Assembly: GCA_036897485.1 (NCBI GenBank) | Contig: JAYMTF010000817.1 | Coordinates: forward strand, 1-29,683 | Length of the DNA: 29,683 nt | DNA from: Pelargonium nanum | Lineage: Eukaryota > Streptophyta > Magnoliopsida > Geraniales > Geraniaceae | Direction of reading: 5' to 3' | In this document: positions 1 to 11,806 of the stretch, in pieces | How the letters are laid out: each line of letters begins with the position of its first letter | How positions within the stretch are numbered: the stretch's first letter is position 1 | Program-made: the position numbers and the translations under genes | Notes under the pieces: generated by a model | Told to the model about the DNA's origin: nothing | Seen by the model: only the letters and a program-made list of their open reading frames with translations | Databases searched by the model: none

Positions 1-82
1 GTAAAAGTGCGAATAATTTGATCGATTTCATTTTTAACAATTTTTTATTTTTGTTAACCAATTAATAACAATTGGAAGAAAA

Positions 83-178
83 TGATTCTCATTCCCACAC
101 TTTAGTTGATCCAAACAACATTACATGGGAATGGGAATGAAAGGAATGGTAATTGGAACATCAAAATTCTAATCCAAA
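83..178. repeat. MITE-like fragment with GGGAATGGGAATG motif
   Basis: The sequence between ATTCTCATTCCCAC and GGGAATGGGAATG can fold back, and the right end reads TCTAATCCAAACATAGCC. This resembles the right terminus of the Tourist-like element at 8799-8945 (TTATCCAAATGCTACC) and shares its GGGAATGGGAATG core. No matching left terminus or target-site duplication is visible, so this is probably a decayed relative lying in the next downstream intron of the MAGL-like gene. Confidence 0.35.
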
Positions 179-285
179 CATAGCCAAAATTCAAAAGATG
201 TTTCCAGAAAACAAAATTAGGTGGTTAAAGGCTTTTTCTTGGCGACAAATGGAAGGAAAAGAAGCAGAAATAAAAGAAAACTAAC

Positions 286-3200
286 CTCAGATCTTTTAAT
301 TGGGTCCTTGAAGGCTGCTTCAATAACATCCTTTGTAGGAACAATCTTCCATTTAGGTATGATCTCCTCCATTTTAGTCAATATGTTCACAACCATCGGA
401 TGCGGCTTCACCTTCTCCGAAATCTAACAAAATCTTTTCAAAATTAGATGAACCACCATTTGATTTTCACACATTACTCATTAACCACATTACACAACTT
501 CTCTTCAAATTCTATATTACATACGTAAAGTGGTGTAAACGAGCCCCTCAAGCTTGACTTGGTTCAATTCATGATAAATTGTCAACGAGTCAAGCCGAGC
601 TCGGACTTAACTATATTTTAACAAGTTGAGCTCGAGCCCAAATCTATAAAACTCGTTCAAACTAAGTAAAAAAGCGCAGAGCTAGCCGAGCTAAATTCTA
701 AATATTTTGGACTTGATTCGGCTCAATTACACCTACGTTCGTACCTTGCACATGGGAGCAACAAGAACGGCGCCGTTCCAAAAGCTGGGGTCTTTCTTGT
801 GCAGAAGTAGAACCACAGCTCCTCCCATGGATTCTCCGTACAGGAACCTACTCTTTTCCTTGTAATCTTCATGGGCTGTTAATTACACAAAACTCATCAA
901 ACTGCAAATTTATTGAATGTTAATACATGGAATTATATATGATTTGATGCTTACCACAAACTGATTTGAAGAAACTGTCACAGTCGTTTATGATGTTGTC
1001 AAATTTCTTGATGTAGCAACGAGCTCCCTTGGAGCGTCCGTGGCCTTCGTAATCAATGCCGAACACTGCATAACCAGCTGCTGCTAGCCTAATTCCGCAT
1101 TCTGTAACGAGATGAAAATTGAGTTTCGTGTAATAGTATGTTCGGATTGAAAACAACTCTAAAAACGTATCAATTATTTAAATGATAAAAAAAGGCATAG
1201 AGTAATTAAAAATTAAGTAGTTAATTTATTGGGTTTTTTATGCGTTTGGAATTATAATCAACATATACATCAAATGTGCGATTTAAACTACTGTAACAAA
1301 CCAAATTCGATCGACCACAACGACAAATTAGACCGACCTCATGTGCAAAAAAATATGTCTAGCACTTTTCAATCAATGTATGAACAAACTCAGTCGATCA
1401 CCAGATCGACAAATCAAGTTGACCAAATATGCATTTTACAGAAAATGGTTGTAGATACAGTTCATTCAAATGAAAACTTTCTTAACGGAATATTATGAGG
1501 GCAAAAAGGACAAATCACATTTTATCTCTCATGCCTCCCGCGTAAATGAGCTTAAAAGAGTCATTTAACGATTTTTACCGAACAAACTACTGCTGTATGC
1601 TCGAAAGAAATTCTTTCAAATTTTATTTACGTGACAATTCTATTTCTTTCTAGAAGGCAACAATGTCACCTAACAAGCACATAATGAGTTAAGAAGCTCG
1701 AAGCCGTTTGTTAGTTTATTGATGAAGATCATATGGGGATGGGTCGTGACTGTGACCCAAAAAAGAAGATGGCTCCATCAAATATTGTCACGGCAAAGGA
1801 GGACTAATATAATAATTAATTAATCTTACGTTGGAGAAATGTGGGGTCCACAGATTGGGCTTCAGTTATGTGTTTTTATTTTCTTCTCCAAAGGTGGTTG
1901 AGCTCAACAATTGATTGTTTGCCAAACCAAACCAAACCCACCCTCCATAATTATACAAAAGTGTGAATTTATATTTCTATTACATGCAACATGTTTGGTG
2001 TCATGCACCAACATGCAGAGACAAAGAGTACGCAAATAAAGTTTAATAACTATATTTCCCACCCATCACCTTGTCACTTATGAAAGTAATTAGCTAAATA
2101 ATGATAAACAATTGTGTATCTTAAAGAGCTGACAATTTAGCTACAAAAACACGGACATTTACCAAAAGGGTAGTGACGCAGTTTGTAGCACATGACAGAG
2201 TGAGTGGTAAGAGCTCTCGAGTTCGATCTCCACTCAATACACTTATAAGGAGAGATGAGAACTTTAATCTGTGACCAAGCCTCAAATGAGGATTAGTCTA
2301 AGTAAAGTGTCAACAACAAGTTTGCGGACCAACTTAAAACACCTCATGGTATTAAACCAAAAAAAAAAAACCATAAACATTTAAAATCAGATCGAAATTG
2401 GGTTAACTAAATTCGAATATTTTACAGTAAAATTTAAAATTCGATCGGATCTAAACTATTTTAAAATTCAATCAAATTGACACCCCTACATCTTTAGTGA
2501 TGGGTGCTCGTGAGTAGAGAGAAAAGTTGTGACAATTTTTTTTTATTTTTTTCTCTCTGACATCACATTGCACCTGGTCATGGCCATAATAAAATAATAA
2601 TAAATAAAGGAAAAGAAAAATAAATAAAAAGCCTTATCATTAAAGGAATTTAAAAAAGGCAGAGAGATAACAGATTGCATGGGCAGAGCATTGAAAAAAA
2701 AGAATAGTAATGGATTTTTTATGGTGACATTATTTAATTATAGAGTTGAAAATTCACCAGTGCAGCATAGAGAAGAAAATAGAGTAAAAGGAAATTTAGT
2801 TTTAGTTCTCAAACTATCAATTTTGTTCTAATTTGATCCCACAAAAATACAAAATTGATTCAATATGTACTTGCGCAATTACATAAATTTGACTTTTTGT
2901 TTAATATTATGATGTAGTCTCCACATTGCAATGTTATGACATTCATGTGGTAATGGTACGACGTATTTATCGATAATAGGGTTTTATTTTCCTCAAAAAC
3001 GACATCGTGTGTGCGTCGTGTGTCATCAATTCCAATAACATGTGCTTAATCATTGTCACACAAATACCACATCATCAACTATACTGATAGAGCCGATTTG
3101 AAACAAAATAGATAGTTTGAGTAGCATAGTGAAACATTTTCCTAGGTGAAAAGGTAAATGAGAAACAAAAAACAGAGTAAACAGAAACCAAATACAGATG

Positions 3201-4065
3201 CAATAAATATGACCCAAAATGTTGGGCACCATAGCCAAAGCATTACTGCATTAGTTTGTGGTAGTTCACCACAATAACTTTTTAGGGTGGACACTTGGTC
3301 TCAGCCCTTCCTAGTTCTTGCAATAAATAAACATAATTGAGAATCTGATTATCAAAGATTGGAAGCTTTGTGAACTCAACAGCAGATAATGATAGATTTA
3401 AAGCATAAACCATTAGATTCAGAATTTGACATCCTAAACCACAACTACTACTTTTAAGGGCAGTGAATTCTTTCAGATTTTTCATGCAAATTCAGTGTTG
3501 TTTTCAAGGAAGAGATAGAGGAGTTAATGTTGAATCCAGCTAGATAGCTAGGGTTGCATTAAATCCAACTAAACAGACCTTTCTTATATTCTAAACACTA
3601 TGTTCATGTATCTCCAGATGATCATTCTAGAAGCAAAAGCAAGAACTTTTGCTGGATTTGGGATTGATGCAAGAAGATGTATAGAAAATTTGAAAAAAAA
3701 TGGAAAATGGGTTCACTTAGAATTTACCTTTCATGTAGCCACTGCACTCCATGCCATACCCTGGGACACATTAATTTTGAATGATCAGATGAGCCAATAC
3801 AAGCAAAGAGAGAAACAGAGAGAATCAGAGGAGAGGAGAGAGAACCATGACAGAGGAAAACAAGAGCTTTTGGAGGAGAAAAAGGCAGCCATTTGCAAGT
3901 GAAAAGCTGCACTCCTCTTGAATTCCTTATATATTCCTTCAACCAAATCAAAGAGCACACACATAAGTGAAAAAGGGTATGATACAAAACCCATTATTTA
4001 TGAAGCAAAAGATCAGAAAACAGAGGACCAGAGAAGAGACTCACTTCTTGATATTCAAAATCCAT
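286..4065 (-). CDS. Alpha/beta-hydrolase, monoacylglycerol lipase / caffeoylshikimate esterase-like (3'-truncated by window edge)
   Basis: A serine hydrolase of the plant MAGL-like family, predicted to cleave monoacylglycerols or related esters; the substrate cannot be told from sequence. Exons in reading order: 4065-4045, 3936-3846, 3760-3728, 1101-955, 875-745, 423-286. All boundaries are GT-AG and every phase agrees, giving 187 codons. The start is ATG at 4065 (MDFEYQE), spliced to EYIRNSRGVQLFTCKWLP. The oxyanion-hole HG motif (CHGYGMECSGYM) lies near residues 36-47 and is split across exons 2 and 3. GIDYEGHGRS follows, then the nucleophile elbow GESMGG with Ser at about residue 113, then VLVAPMCK. 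The last visible exon ends KDPIKRSE. The family is usually about 320-350 aa, so roughly 130-160 residues, including the catalytic Asp and His, should lie left of position 1. The 21-nt and 33-nt exons are easily missed by gene finders. Family call is confident; exact enzyme is not. Confidence 0.93.
540..735. repeat. Repeat-like GAGCTCGAGC-rich tract in an intron of the MAGL-like gene
   Basis: The intron at 424-744 contains recurring variants of GAGCTCG / CCGAGCTCGG / GCCGAGCTAA around 590-700. I recognise this composition from interspersed plant repeats, but no termini or target duplication can be defined here. It is low-confidence repeat material. Confidence 0.3.
2175..2370 (+). repeat. SINE-like tract (tRNA-like B box and A-rich tail)
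   Basis: A GAGTTCGATCTCC sequence at 2219-2231 resembles the RNA polymerase III B box. It is preceded by a GTGAGTGGTAAGAGC stretch typical of tRNA-derived SINE heads, and an A12 run follows at about 2358-2370. No target-site duplication was found by eye, and the A box is weak. It lies within the large intron of the MAGL-like gene. Confidence 0.35.
2800..3125. mobile_element. Foldback (MITE-like) element with ~30-bp inverted ends
   Basis: The left end reads TTCTCAAACTATCAATTTTG from about 2806. The right end, read on the opposite strand from about 3123, gives TACTCAAACTATCTATTTTG. The two ends are therefore inverted copies enclosing about 320 bp with no coding potential. The target-site duplication is unclear, so superfamily is not assigned. 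It is intronic in the MAGL-like gene. Confidence 0.45.
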
Positions 4066-5917
4066 TTGCAGAGCAGAACAGAGCACAAAACAGAGAGAGA
4101 GAGATGGAGTTGAGATGCAGGAGAGGAGTTAAGCCAAGGGTTGAACAGAAACAGAGCAAAACCTGAAGTGAAATGCAGCGATCACAAGCCAAAATGAGAA
4201 AAGAGAATCTGAAAATGGTTGGGGGGAATTTAGAGGGCGAAAACAGAGAGAGAAAGAGAGAGAGCTCTGTATTCGGAAGGTTTCACTAAAATGGAAATTA
4301 CTAATATTAAGTTTTGGAAAGAGAGAGGAGCTGTGCGATTTTCATGGTTGGCTGGCTCAGCTAAGAATAAGATAGTGTTTTGTTCTGTTTTGTTTTGTAT
4401 TTGGAAGATTTGAAAAACTCCAAATTTTTTGACGTGTGCGTGTGAACTCAGCCCATCCTTGATCAGATCAGACCACCACATTCTGACCCTTTATCATTTT
4501 GATCACAATTCCCAATATTCGATCGCTTTTACATTTATTTATAATATATTTATTTTATTTGAAAAATATAATGGATTTATTTAATTTATTTGAAGTCATA
4601 TTTATTTAGTACGTATTGTTTGGCAGCGAATTTTACAATAAAAAGTACTAGAGTTAATGGTAATGTACTAATGTTCACTTTTTTTTTAATGTTTGGATAA
4701 TAAGTTATAATTGAAAATATGAAATAATGATCCCAAAGTCTAAAATTCTTGTAAAATATGTGCCAAAGGTGGTATTTTTGACACATTAAAAGTGGTAGAG
4801 GTCAATTCATACTGGTTTTAATTAAAAGTAATATGAATTCGATTTGAAAAGATTTTTGATCTAATTGAATTTTAAAAATTTAGTGTAGAGTATACGAATT
4901 TATTCGATTCGACTCATATGAATTTGATTTGATTTAAAAATTAATGACATATATTTTAAGACCGACCGAATTTAAGATCCCGCAAATTTAGTTAACTCTA
5001 TCTCTGATAGTCGAATTTCTTCATTGACAGGTATATATCCAAAATGATTTTCCGTACTCCACTTGATTTCCTATCATGCATTTTGGTCAAAGGCTTGAGA
5101 GTTTGGATTACTATCTACGTATTTATATATTTTAACAGGGAATTTATATCTTGTGATATGGTGGCTTGTATTCCAAGTAAACGCTGCTAGAATTTTTTTG
5201 CACGTTAATTAGTTAACCATCTATAAATGGAAAAGCTTCTTACTTGGAGTGGTGGTGCTCTACTTCAGCAGCTTTCTCGTTGCTTCTTCTAGTTGTGTGC
5301 CCATCACGCGCCACCTTGAGCTCCTTTCAAATTTCAACCAAAGTTTGGCATGAATTTAAATTTAGCAGTGCAGAGCCAATAAGTGTATATTTGTACCATT
5401 TAATACAAGAGGACCTACTTTTCACCCAATATTATTACTCATATAAATGATCGAAACTTACCACTCACATCTACCTTCATTTCTCAACCACCAGCAATTG
5501 AAACCACTGCTCATAATTAATCTGAATCACACAAAAAATGGGTTCACTATCAGCAACAATAAAAGAATATGATTGATGCTATTGCAAAGTTTGTATAAAT
5601 ACATCAACCTGAAAGGGAAAATTCATCTAGAAGTTACATTAGTTTGAGAAACAATGTTTGTTAGGATAGGAATATCACCGCGAAGAGACTCTAGATCATG
5701 GAACAACATCGATCGAGGCAGAAAATATGCAAATCTGACCGGCATTAAACTCCTATTAAGGCCCCTCACCCAAAAGGGCCAAAAGATTGACCCCGTTGAC
5801 AAAGATTAAGAGTGCGCCGCATAACGATAATTACAGAATGACAACTGTAAATATAAGCGAATACTTTATTATAAATAGCCGGACATAAACAAAAAAGAAG
5901 GTACACACTAACTACTA
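4066..5917. other. Intergenic region upstream of the MAGL-like gene
   Basis: Positions 4066-4300 are the likely 5' leader and proximal promoter of the minus-strand MAGL-like gene. On the gene strand they are CT-rich, because the plus strand carries GAGAGA runs at about 4092-4104 and 4246-4264. From 4500 to 5917 the sequence is AT-rich. A TATA-like CTATAAATGG at 5221 precedes a 21-codon ORF and an overlapping hydrophobic frame, but neither resembles a known protein. I see no supportable gene. Confidence 0.5.
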
Positions 5918-6092
5918 CTCACTCCGTCCTGAAATAAGTGTCTTTGTTTCTGTTTTGAGAAAATGGTAAAAAGTTAGTGTTGTGCAATTTCTCTTGTATC
6001 TCCAATAACATGTGCTGTAACAAAGCAAAAAATGACTTATTTTGAGATAAAAATGTTCGTGAAAACAATATACTTGTTTTAAGACAGAGGAG
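5918..6092. mobile_element. Stowaway-like MITE (Tc1/mariner type), 175 bp
   Basis: The left terminus CTCACTCCGTCCTGAAATAA and the right terminus, read on the other strand as CTCCTCTGTCTTAAAACAAG, are inverted copies. The element is bounded by TA on both sides (5916-5917 and 6093-6094). A CTCC(C/T)TCCGTC-type end with TA target duplication is the hallmark of plant Stowaway MITEs. There is no coding potential. It lies just beyond the proposed stop codon (6127-6129) of the candidate minus-strand gene, so probably in its 3' UTR. Confidence 0.8.
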
Positions 6093-6126
6093 TACCAAGA
6101 GAGGGACTCTCTTAGAGCTTAGGTAG

Positions 6127-9100
6127 TCAGGGGATTTGTGCAGCATCAATATTAGCATACAAATTTTCATGCATGATGATCTCGTATGGTGCATATGAAG
6201 TAATATTAGCAGGCACAAGCTTAACTTCCACCCAAAAGCATCATGAATATAAACCTTACAAACACCATCTCAGTGTTTCAGTATAATAATAATCTTTTGA
6301 ACCAAACCATTAATCTCAGTAGTCTTTTCTGTAACAGCATATAAATTCAATTGGCTCAAAGCAGATAAATAACCACACCTACCTCCCAGCTCAAGGGTCC
6401 CAATCTGATATGGAGGCAATTCACCTGATTTTGTTGACTTCCTGTTGACCACATGTCCATATAAATGGTAACAAGAGGACTGCACAAATTTCAAGAAAAT
6501 TTCACCCACATATATAAGTTGAAGCATCTTCATGATAATACACCAACCCACTCATTTGACAAGGCATTTCTATAATTCTATTTCATGCCCTCAACCTAAT
6601 TCAGTTGTTGGGGATAAATATTGGTCAACAACAAGTATTTGGCCAACCATAGAAAAGTAGAATTCACAGGTTGGCTCAAATGAAGTGGCAAATATGTAGG
6701 ACCAACCAAGTTAGATTCAAAATCAACCATCAACTATAATTTCATATTTTCATCAAACTAACTGAAAACTTGTGATCTGTGATTGTGAAAACCTTTCATC
6801 ATTTTCAATCACTTTCAAAATAACCCATCTATTTGTAGAAGTTTAGCATTAAATAATAGAACAATGATGCTTCTCATGAAGTAAGAAGGTACATGCACAG
6901 CGGAACTGGAACTGAACAAAATAAATGAGGTGGGAGAAGATTTATACTGGATGCAATGCAATGAAAATTGAATAAGAAAGTTACAGATGAAGGTGATCAA
7001 GTAGCTAGAAGGAAGAATCATCTCTCTCTTAAAGACTACCATCTCTCCTAATCTATATAAGAAGCTTTTATTAGAGAAGAAGGGATGTTGAGTATTGTAT
7101 TGGCTTAGGCCTTTCTTCCTTCTTGTATGCATCCCCGTTCCCAATCTATCCCTTCTCGTCTAATCTTTCTTCTATTCTCTCTTTGTAGTCTATCCATGTT
7201 ATATCAATATTGGGAAATATCGAATTGCTGATAGTCTTTTCTTTCTTTCCAAGCCACTTGCAATTCCCTGTTATATCAATAAACTGCAGAACTTATATTC
7301 TTATTTACTTAGTTGAGTCAATTGAAGTGAAATTGAGAAGCCAAGTAGAAATCCACATAGAATTTACATACAGGCACCAGTAGAAATCAGCAGCCAAGTA
7401 GGTGGCAAGCAGATTAAATTTCAATTCGATCTAGAGTAGTCTGCAGCAATCCCAAAGGCAGAAATCAGATTGGCCGTTCCAATATTGTGTTCCAAGATTC
7501 ATGTCCTGGCAGCCACAGCAGCTCCTGCTACAGCAACAACAAGAGAGAAAAAAAAAAAGAATAAATCCCTGGCACTATTCATATGAAGCTCATAAAACAA
7601 ATTGTGGGCATCAATAGCAGGGGAAGAGAATTCTGTCACTCAAACACGCTTATTTCGTGTCGCATGTTGAGACACTCTAATGGTTCAAGTATGTCACAAA
7701 TCTCTAGCGGAAATCATGAGTTCAAACCCTAGTGAATAGGTAGGGGAGGGATTAAGGGAGAAATGGGAGAGCGACCTTCATTTGTGTAGTTTGGTCCATT
7801 GAGCCTTAAAAAGAAAAGGAAAAAAGAAAGCCTACATATACTGTACATATATTGTAGGTGTTTCCATGGAGGACAACAAAGTCCAAAGTTCTTTCAATAC
7901 CATGGGGTTGGTAGTGTCAATGTGCATTCATGAGCATGAGGACTGGAAACTTCCAAATAATGCCAAATCCCAGGGGAACTGTATTCTGTAATGGAATGCA
8001 ATAGACAGCAGATCATATATATATATATATAAATCGTGCTCCAATTCAAATAAAGCTTAGTAATTCTGGTCTAATTATAGGAACATGCACAAACATAGGG
8101 TGCTATGCCACATGTGGCTACAAAAAAAAAAAAAAAGGAGATATGAACATATATCGAACCATCTTAGAAAATTTATGTAGGATTTGATCCTTATGAGCAT
8201 TTGAGTGTTTGTTAAAAGACATATACAGTGGTATAAATCAGGGAAAAAAATCTTCACATTGTCGCTACTTGTATGGTGATTTGTGTATCTTGAAACATGA
8301 AGGAGAGATGGATGACCATGGTGTACAATTAATGGACATTCCAAATGTCCCTCAAGAGAAAAGTTCATATATATTTTTTAAAATGTGCATAAATTTGTAT
8401 TTGCTAAGAATCAATTACTGGAAAAGAGGGCAGATTAAAGAAGCAGTAACATTATTGAACTTTAACAATCATGGTTAAAACTATATGAGATGCTATATCC
8501 CATATCTTTATAATAACTACTACTCTGGATTGCTTTCTTATTCTGAAAGAGAGAGCTAATGTTGATGCAAAGGAAGAAGTAAGAAAAGGAAGGAATATGA
8601 TTCATTGACCTCAAGGATCAAATTGACATAAAAAATTTACAAACTCAATTGTTTCCCCCCCATATCCTTGAACCCCAGCCGCAGGAAGTAATAGTAACAA
8701 TGTCCTAAACGAATAACAGTGACTAATAAGTGCAAACAAGACTGGAATAAGATAAACTGAAAGAGTTCAAACGCACAAATTGTCGAGAAGGACTCTTAGG
8801 CAGTGTTTGGATAAGAATTTTTGTTTAGGAATGGGAATGGGAATGAGATTCTCAATCTTCATGTTTGCATTAGTAATTTTTGCCCATGAGAACGGCTTTG
8901 GAATGGCATCCCATTCCCATTCCAATTTTTTATCCAAATGCTACCTTAGAGATAATATCTGGAACTTGTTCACAAGAGATCAGTATCTGCAAAGTGAATA
9001 TTAGCGAAACAAACAAGTGAGCAACAAATTTGGAATTGACATGACCGCTATGTTCGGGATACATTGAAAATGCACCAGATATACTCGAGGCACATTATCA

Positions 9101-10175
9101 TTATTCTAGTAACTCAATTCTGTTCATCAACGCAGATGATGGCTATACCCCTCACTAAATGAACCCAAACAATAAACTAGAAACACTCTTCAATTGCTCA
9201 TACATAAACCCTTGATAGGGTATCTACTTGAAAAGTTGGTCCTAAGTCCTAACAGCTAGAATGACTCCCAGCCATGAACACAAATACCATACCTCATAGC
9301 AAATTTGCAATACCATCAACAATTAATCAGAGTTCAACACAGAACCACAAGCAATTTAAACTTCCATTGTGGTGTGTTTGGCAACCAACATTTGATTTGA
9401 AATGCTGGATTTGAGCCAAATGAAGTGTTTCGGAACTCCAAGAATTTGGATTTGAGTCAAATCCAATAACATTCAAAACATGCTCATAACAAGGGATTTC
9501 AAATGATAGCTCTTACTTTGTCATTTGAAATTCTATGAATTCTCAAACATTATATTTGTATTTGAAATACAACATTTCAGATTACAAATTTCAAATCAAA
9601 TACATGTTCCCAAACGCAGCTTGAAGGATTTCAACATAATGTAAACTTCCATTGAAGGATTTCAACATAAGGATTAATGTTAGCTTATCTCAACTCAATT
9701 CAAATCAACAGCCATTTCTCGAGCATGCATGTACAGTTCAGTGGAACTAACACAAGTAAATGTTAGCAAACTCATAGACAGGAAACAAAATTTCAAACAA
9801 AATCAGAGAGCTAATTACCAAATTCAAATCCGAAATCGCTAGCCGATTTTGCCTGCACATTACTGTAGAAATGGAGTGTCAGAATCAGACTGCAAACCAG
9901 ATTGAGCAGCACCAGCTAGATATTTCAGCGCAATCATTACAACAACAACATTTTCAACAATCATAGCTCGAATATATATATAGAGAAGTATACCGATTGT
10001 GCAAGCTCATATATAGCAATGCACAATCTCCAGATCGCCCCAGCATGAACTGAAAGTAGGCCATAACAAGGTAGCTAAGACGACGACGCGACAATCCGAT
10101 ACAGAATACAAAAACACCGAAATGCTGTATATAAAAAAAAAGTAACGATCTGAGTTACCGTTCCGATGAGGCCAT
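6127..10175 (-). CDS. Candidate multi-exon gene, protein not identified
   Basis: Three 3' exons are the stronger part: 6479-6383, 6328-6308 (21 nt) and 6224-6127. All have AG/GT borders and link in phase 1-1, encoding in part SSCYHLYGHVVNRKS, GELPPYQIGTLELG, EKTTEIN and KLVPANITSYAPYEI, with TGA at 6127-6129. Putative 5' exons are 10175-10159 (ATGGCCTCATCGGAACG, then GTAACT), 9852-9819 (NRLAISDLNL) and 8986-8945 (ILISCEQVPDIISK), also phase-consistent. Joined directly they give about 102 aa, but further exons may lie between 8945 and 6480, or the two groups may belong to different genes. The first exon would be divergent from eL22 across about 440 bp. I do not recognise the protein. The reading frames look protein-like rather than random, but this is inference from splice grammar only. 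Confidence 0.42.
6480..8798. other. Gene-poor stretch, possibly intron of the candidate minus-strand gene
   Basis: No convincing exon was found here on either strand. It contains a CT-rich tract near 7100-7200, a CAG/CAA-rich patch at 7500-7545 (a 38-codon Gln-rich ORF from 7501 that I do not accept), a SINE-like tract around 7650-7825, a TA dinucleotide run at about 8013-8031 and an A14 run near 8122. Confidence 0.4.
7655..7825 (+). repeat. SINE-like tract with B-box motif and A-rich tail
   Basis: GAGTTCAAACCC at 7718-7729 resembles a polymerase III B box, and the tract ends in an A-rich GAGCCTTAAAAAGAAAAGGAA stretch (shown in part). It is not the same family as the tract at 2175-2370. No target duplication was identified. 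Confidence 0.3.
8799..8945. mobile_element. Tourist-like MITE (PIF/Harbinger type), 147 bp
   Basis: The element is flanked by TTA on both sides (8796-8798 and 8946-8948). The left end reads GGCAGTGTTTGGATAAGAAT. The right end, read on the opposite strand, gives GGTAGCATTTGGATAAAAAA. The subterminal GGAATGGGAATGGGAATG is mirrored by CATCCCATTCCCATTCC. A three-base TWA duplication with GG...TGTTTGG ends is characteristic of PIF/Harbinger MITEs. It has no transposase, so it depends on a source elsewhere. Confidence 0.85.
9370..9620. mobile_element. Foldback MITE, 251 bp, with 3-bp TTG target duplication
   Basis: The left end GGTGTGTTTGGCAACCAACA and the right end, read on the other strand as GCTGCGTTTGGGAACATGTA, run into a shared TTTGATTTGAAAT; about 26 of 33 positions agree. 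TTG flanks both sides (9367-9369 and 9621-9623). An uninterrupted copy of the flanking sequence at 9643-9670 contains TTG only once, which fixes the insertion point. The 3-bp duplication and TGTTTGG ends suggest a PIF/Harbinger-like element with an atypical target. There is no coding potential. Confidence 0.75.
9643..9670 (+). repeat. 28-bp direct repeat: empty-site copy of the MITE target
   Basis: This copy reads AAACTTCCATTG directly followed by AAGGATTTCAACATAA. The same sequence is split by the 251-bp element, with AAACTTCCATTG at 9358-9369 and TTGAAGGATTTCAACATAA at 9621-9639. It is a local tandem duplication in which only one copy carries the insertion. Confidence 0.85.
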
Positions 10176-10618
10176 GAGAAGGATTGCGTCACTGAGCTCT
10201 TGTTCCGTTGCACATTTCCGGTTTGTTTCGCGATTTTTCGGGTCCGAAATCGGAAATCGGAAGCCGGAAGAGATGGTTGCTTGCTGTCGCACCTGTGTCT
10301 ACACTCTACAGCACCTTTTTGCTGCAACTTGTGAATAAACAAGCTGTCGTTTCGACTGAAACGACTTCTACAGTTAACGGATCGAAATGTAGGCGAGTTG
10401 AGCCCATTACAAATTGGATTGGGCCTCAAAAGGCCTAAGAGACCCAATACGTCGTCGTTTTTGACGTATCTCTCTGTCAGAGGACTCCAAAACCCTAGAG
10501 CTCGAGTAACCCTAGCCTCGACCGATATATATATCAACAAAGTCGAAGCGGCCATTCTTGCTGTTTTCTCCATATCGAAGATACGGTGGTGAATCACAGA
10601 GCAGTGTAGACGACGAAG
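10176..10618 (+). promoter_or_regulatory. eL22 promoter and 5' UTR (site II and telo-box motifs), possibly bidirectional
   Basis: A TGGGCC motif lies at 10420-10425 and its reverse-orientation relative AGCCCA at 10401-10406. A telo-box AAACCCTA lies at 10490-10497 and a second AACCCTA at 10508-10514. Site II plus telo-box is the established promoter arrangement of plant ribosomal-protein genes and couples them to proliferating tissue. The far side (10159-10260) may hold the first exon of a divergent minus-strand transcript, so the region could drive both directions. Confidence 0.8.

Positions 10619-11806
<1,188 letters not shown>

Larger units (their letters stand above)
1102..3727 (-). other. 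Large third intron (2.6 kb) of the MAGL-like gene
   Basis: This intron joins the 33-nt exon 3 to exon 4 in phase: donor GTAAAT directly after the exon at 3728, acceptor TTACAG just before 1101. The gene's other visible introns are 79-321 nt. It holds AT-rich sequence, a SINE-like tract (about 2175-2370) and a foldback element (about 2800-3125). I see no convincing coding exon inside it; short open frames at 1229-1498 and 3056-3485 have no recognisable protein character. Confidence 0.8.

Noticed and set aside
5244..5450. Hydrophobic open frame with signal-peptide look (SLLLLVVCPS) after a TATA-like CTATAAATGG
   Set aside because: It starts from a TTG, the real ATG at 5227 opens only a 21-codon frame, and no known protein is resembled. 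Possibly a pseudogene remnant, but not supportable.
7501..7617. 38-codon Gln-rich ORF (MSWQPQQLLLQQQQ)
   Set aside because: It is a low-complexity CAG/CAA patch with no splice partner or homologous look.
7845..8000. Possible minus-strand exon after an ATTACAG acceptor
   Set aside because: Open in one frame for about 30 codons, but no convincing donor and no phase link to neighbouring candidate exons.
10007..10597. 196-codon open frame on the minus strand upstream of eL22
   Set aside because: The longest frames here include this one, but it overlaps the eL22 promoter motifs, has no recognisable domain and disagrees with the candidate divergent exon frame. Probably chance.
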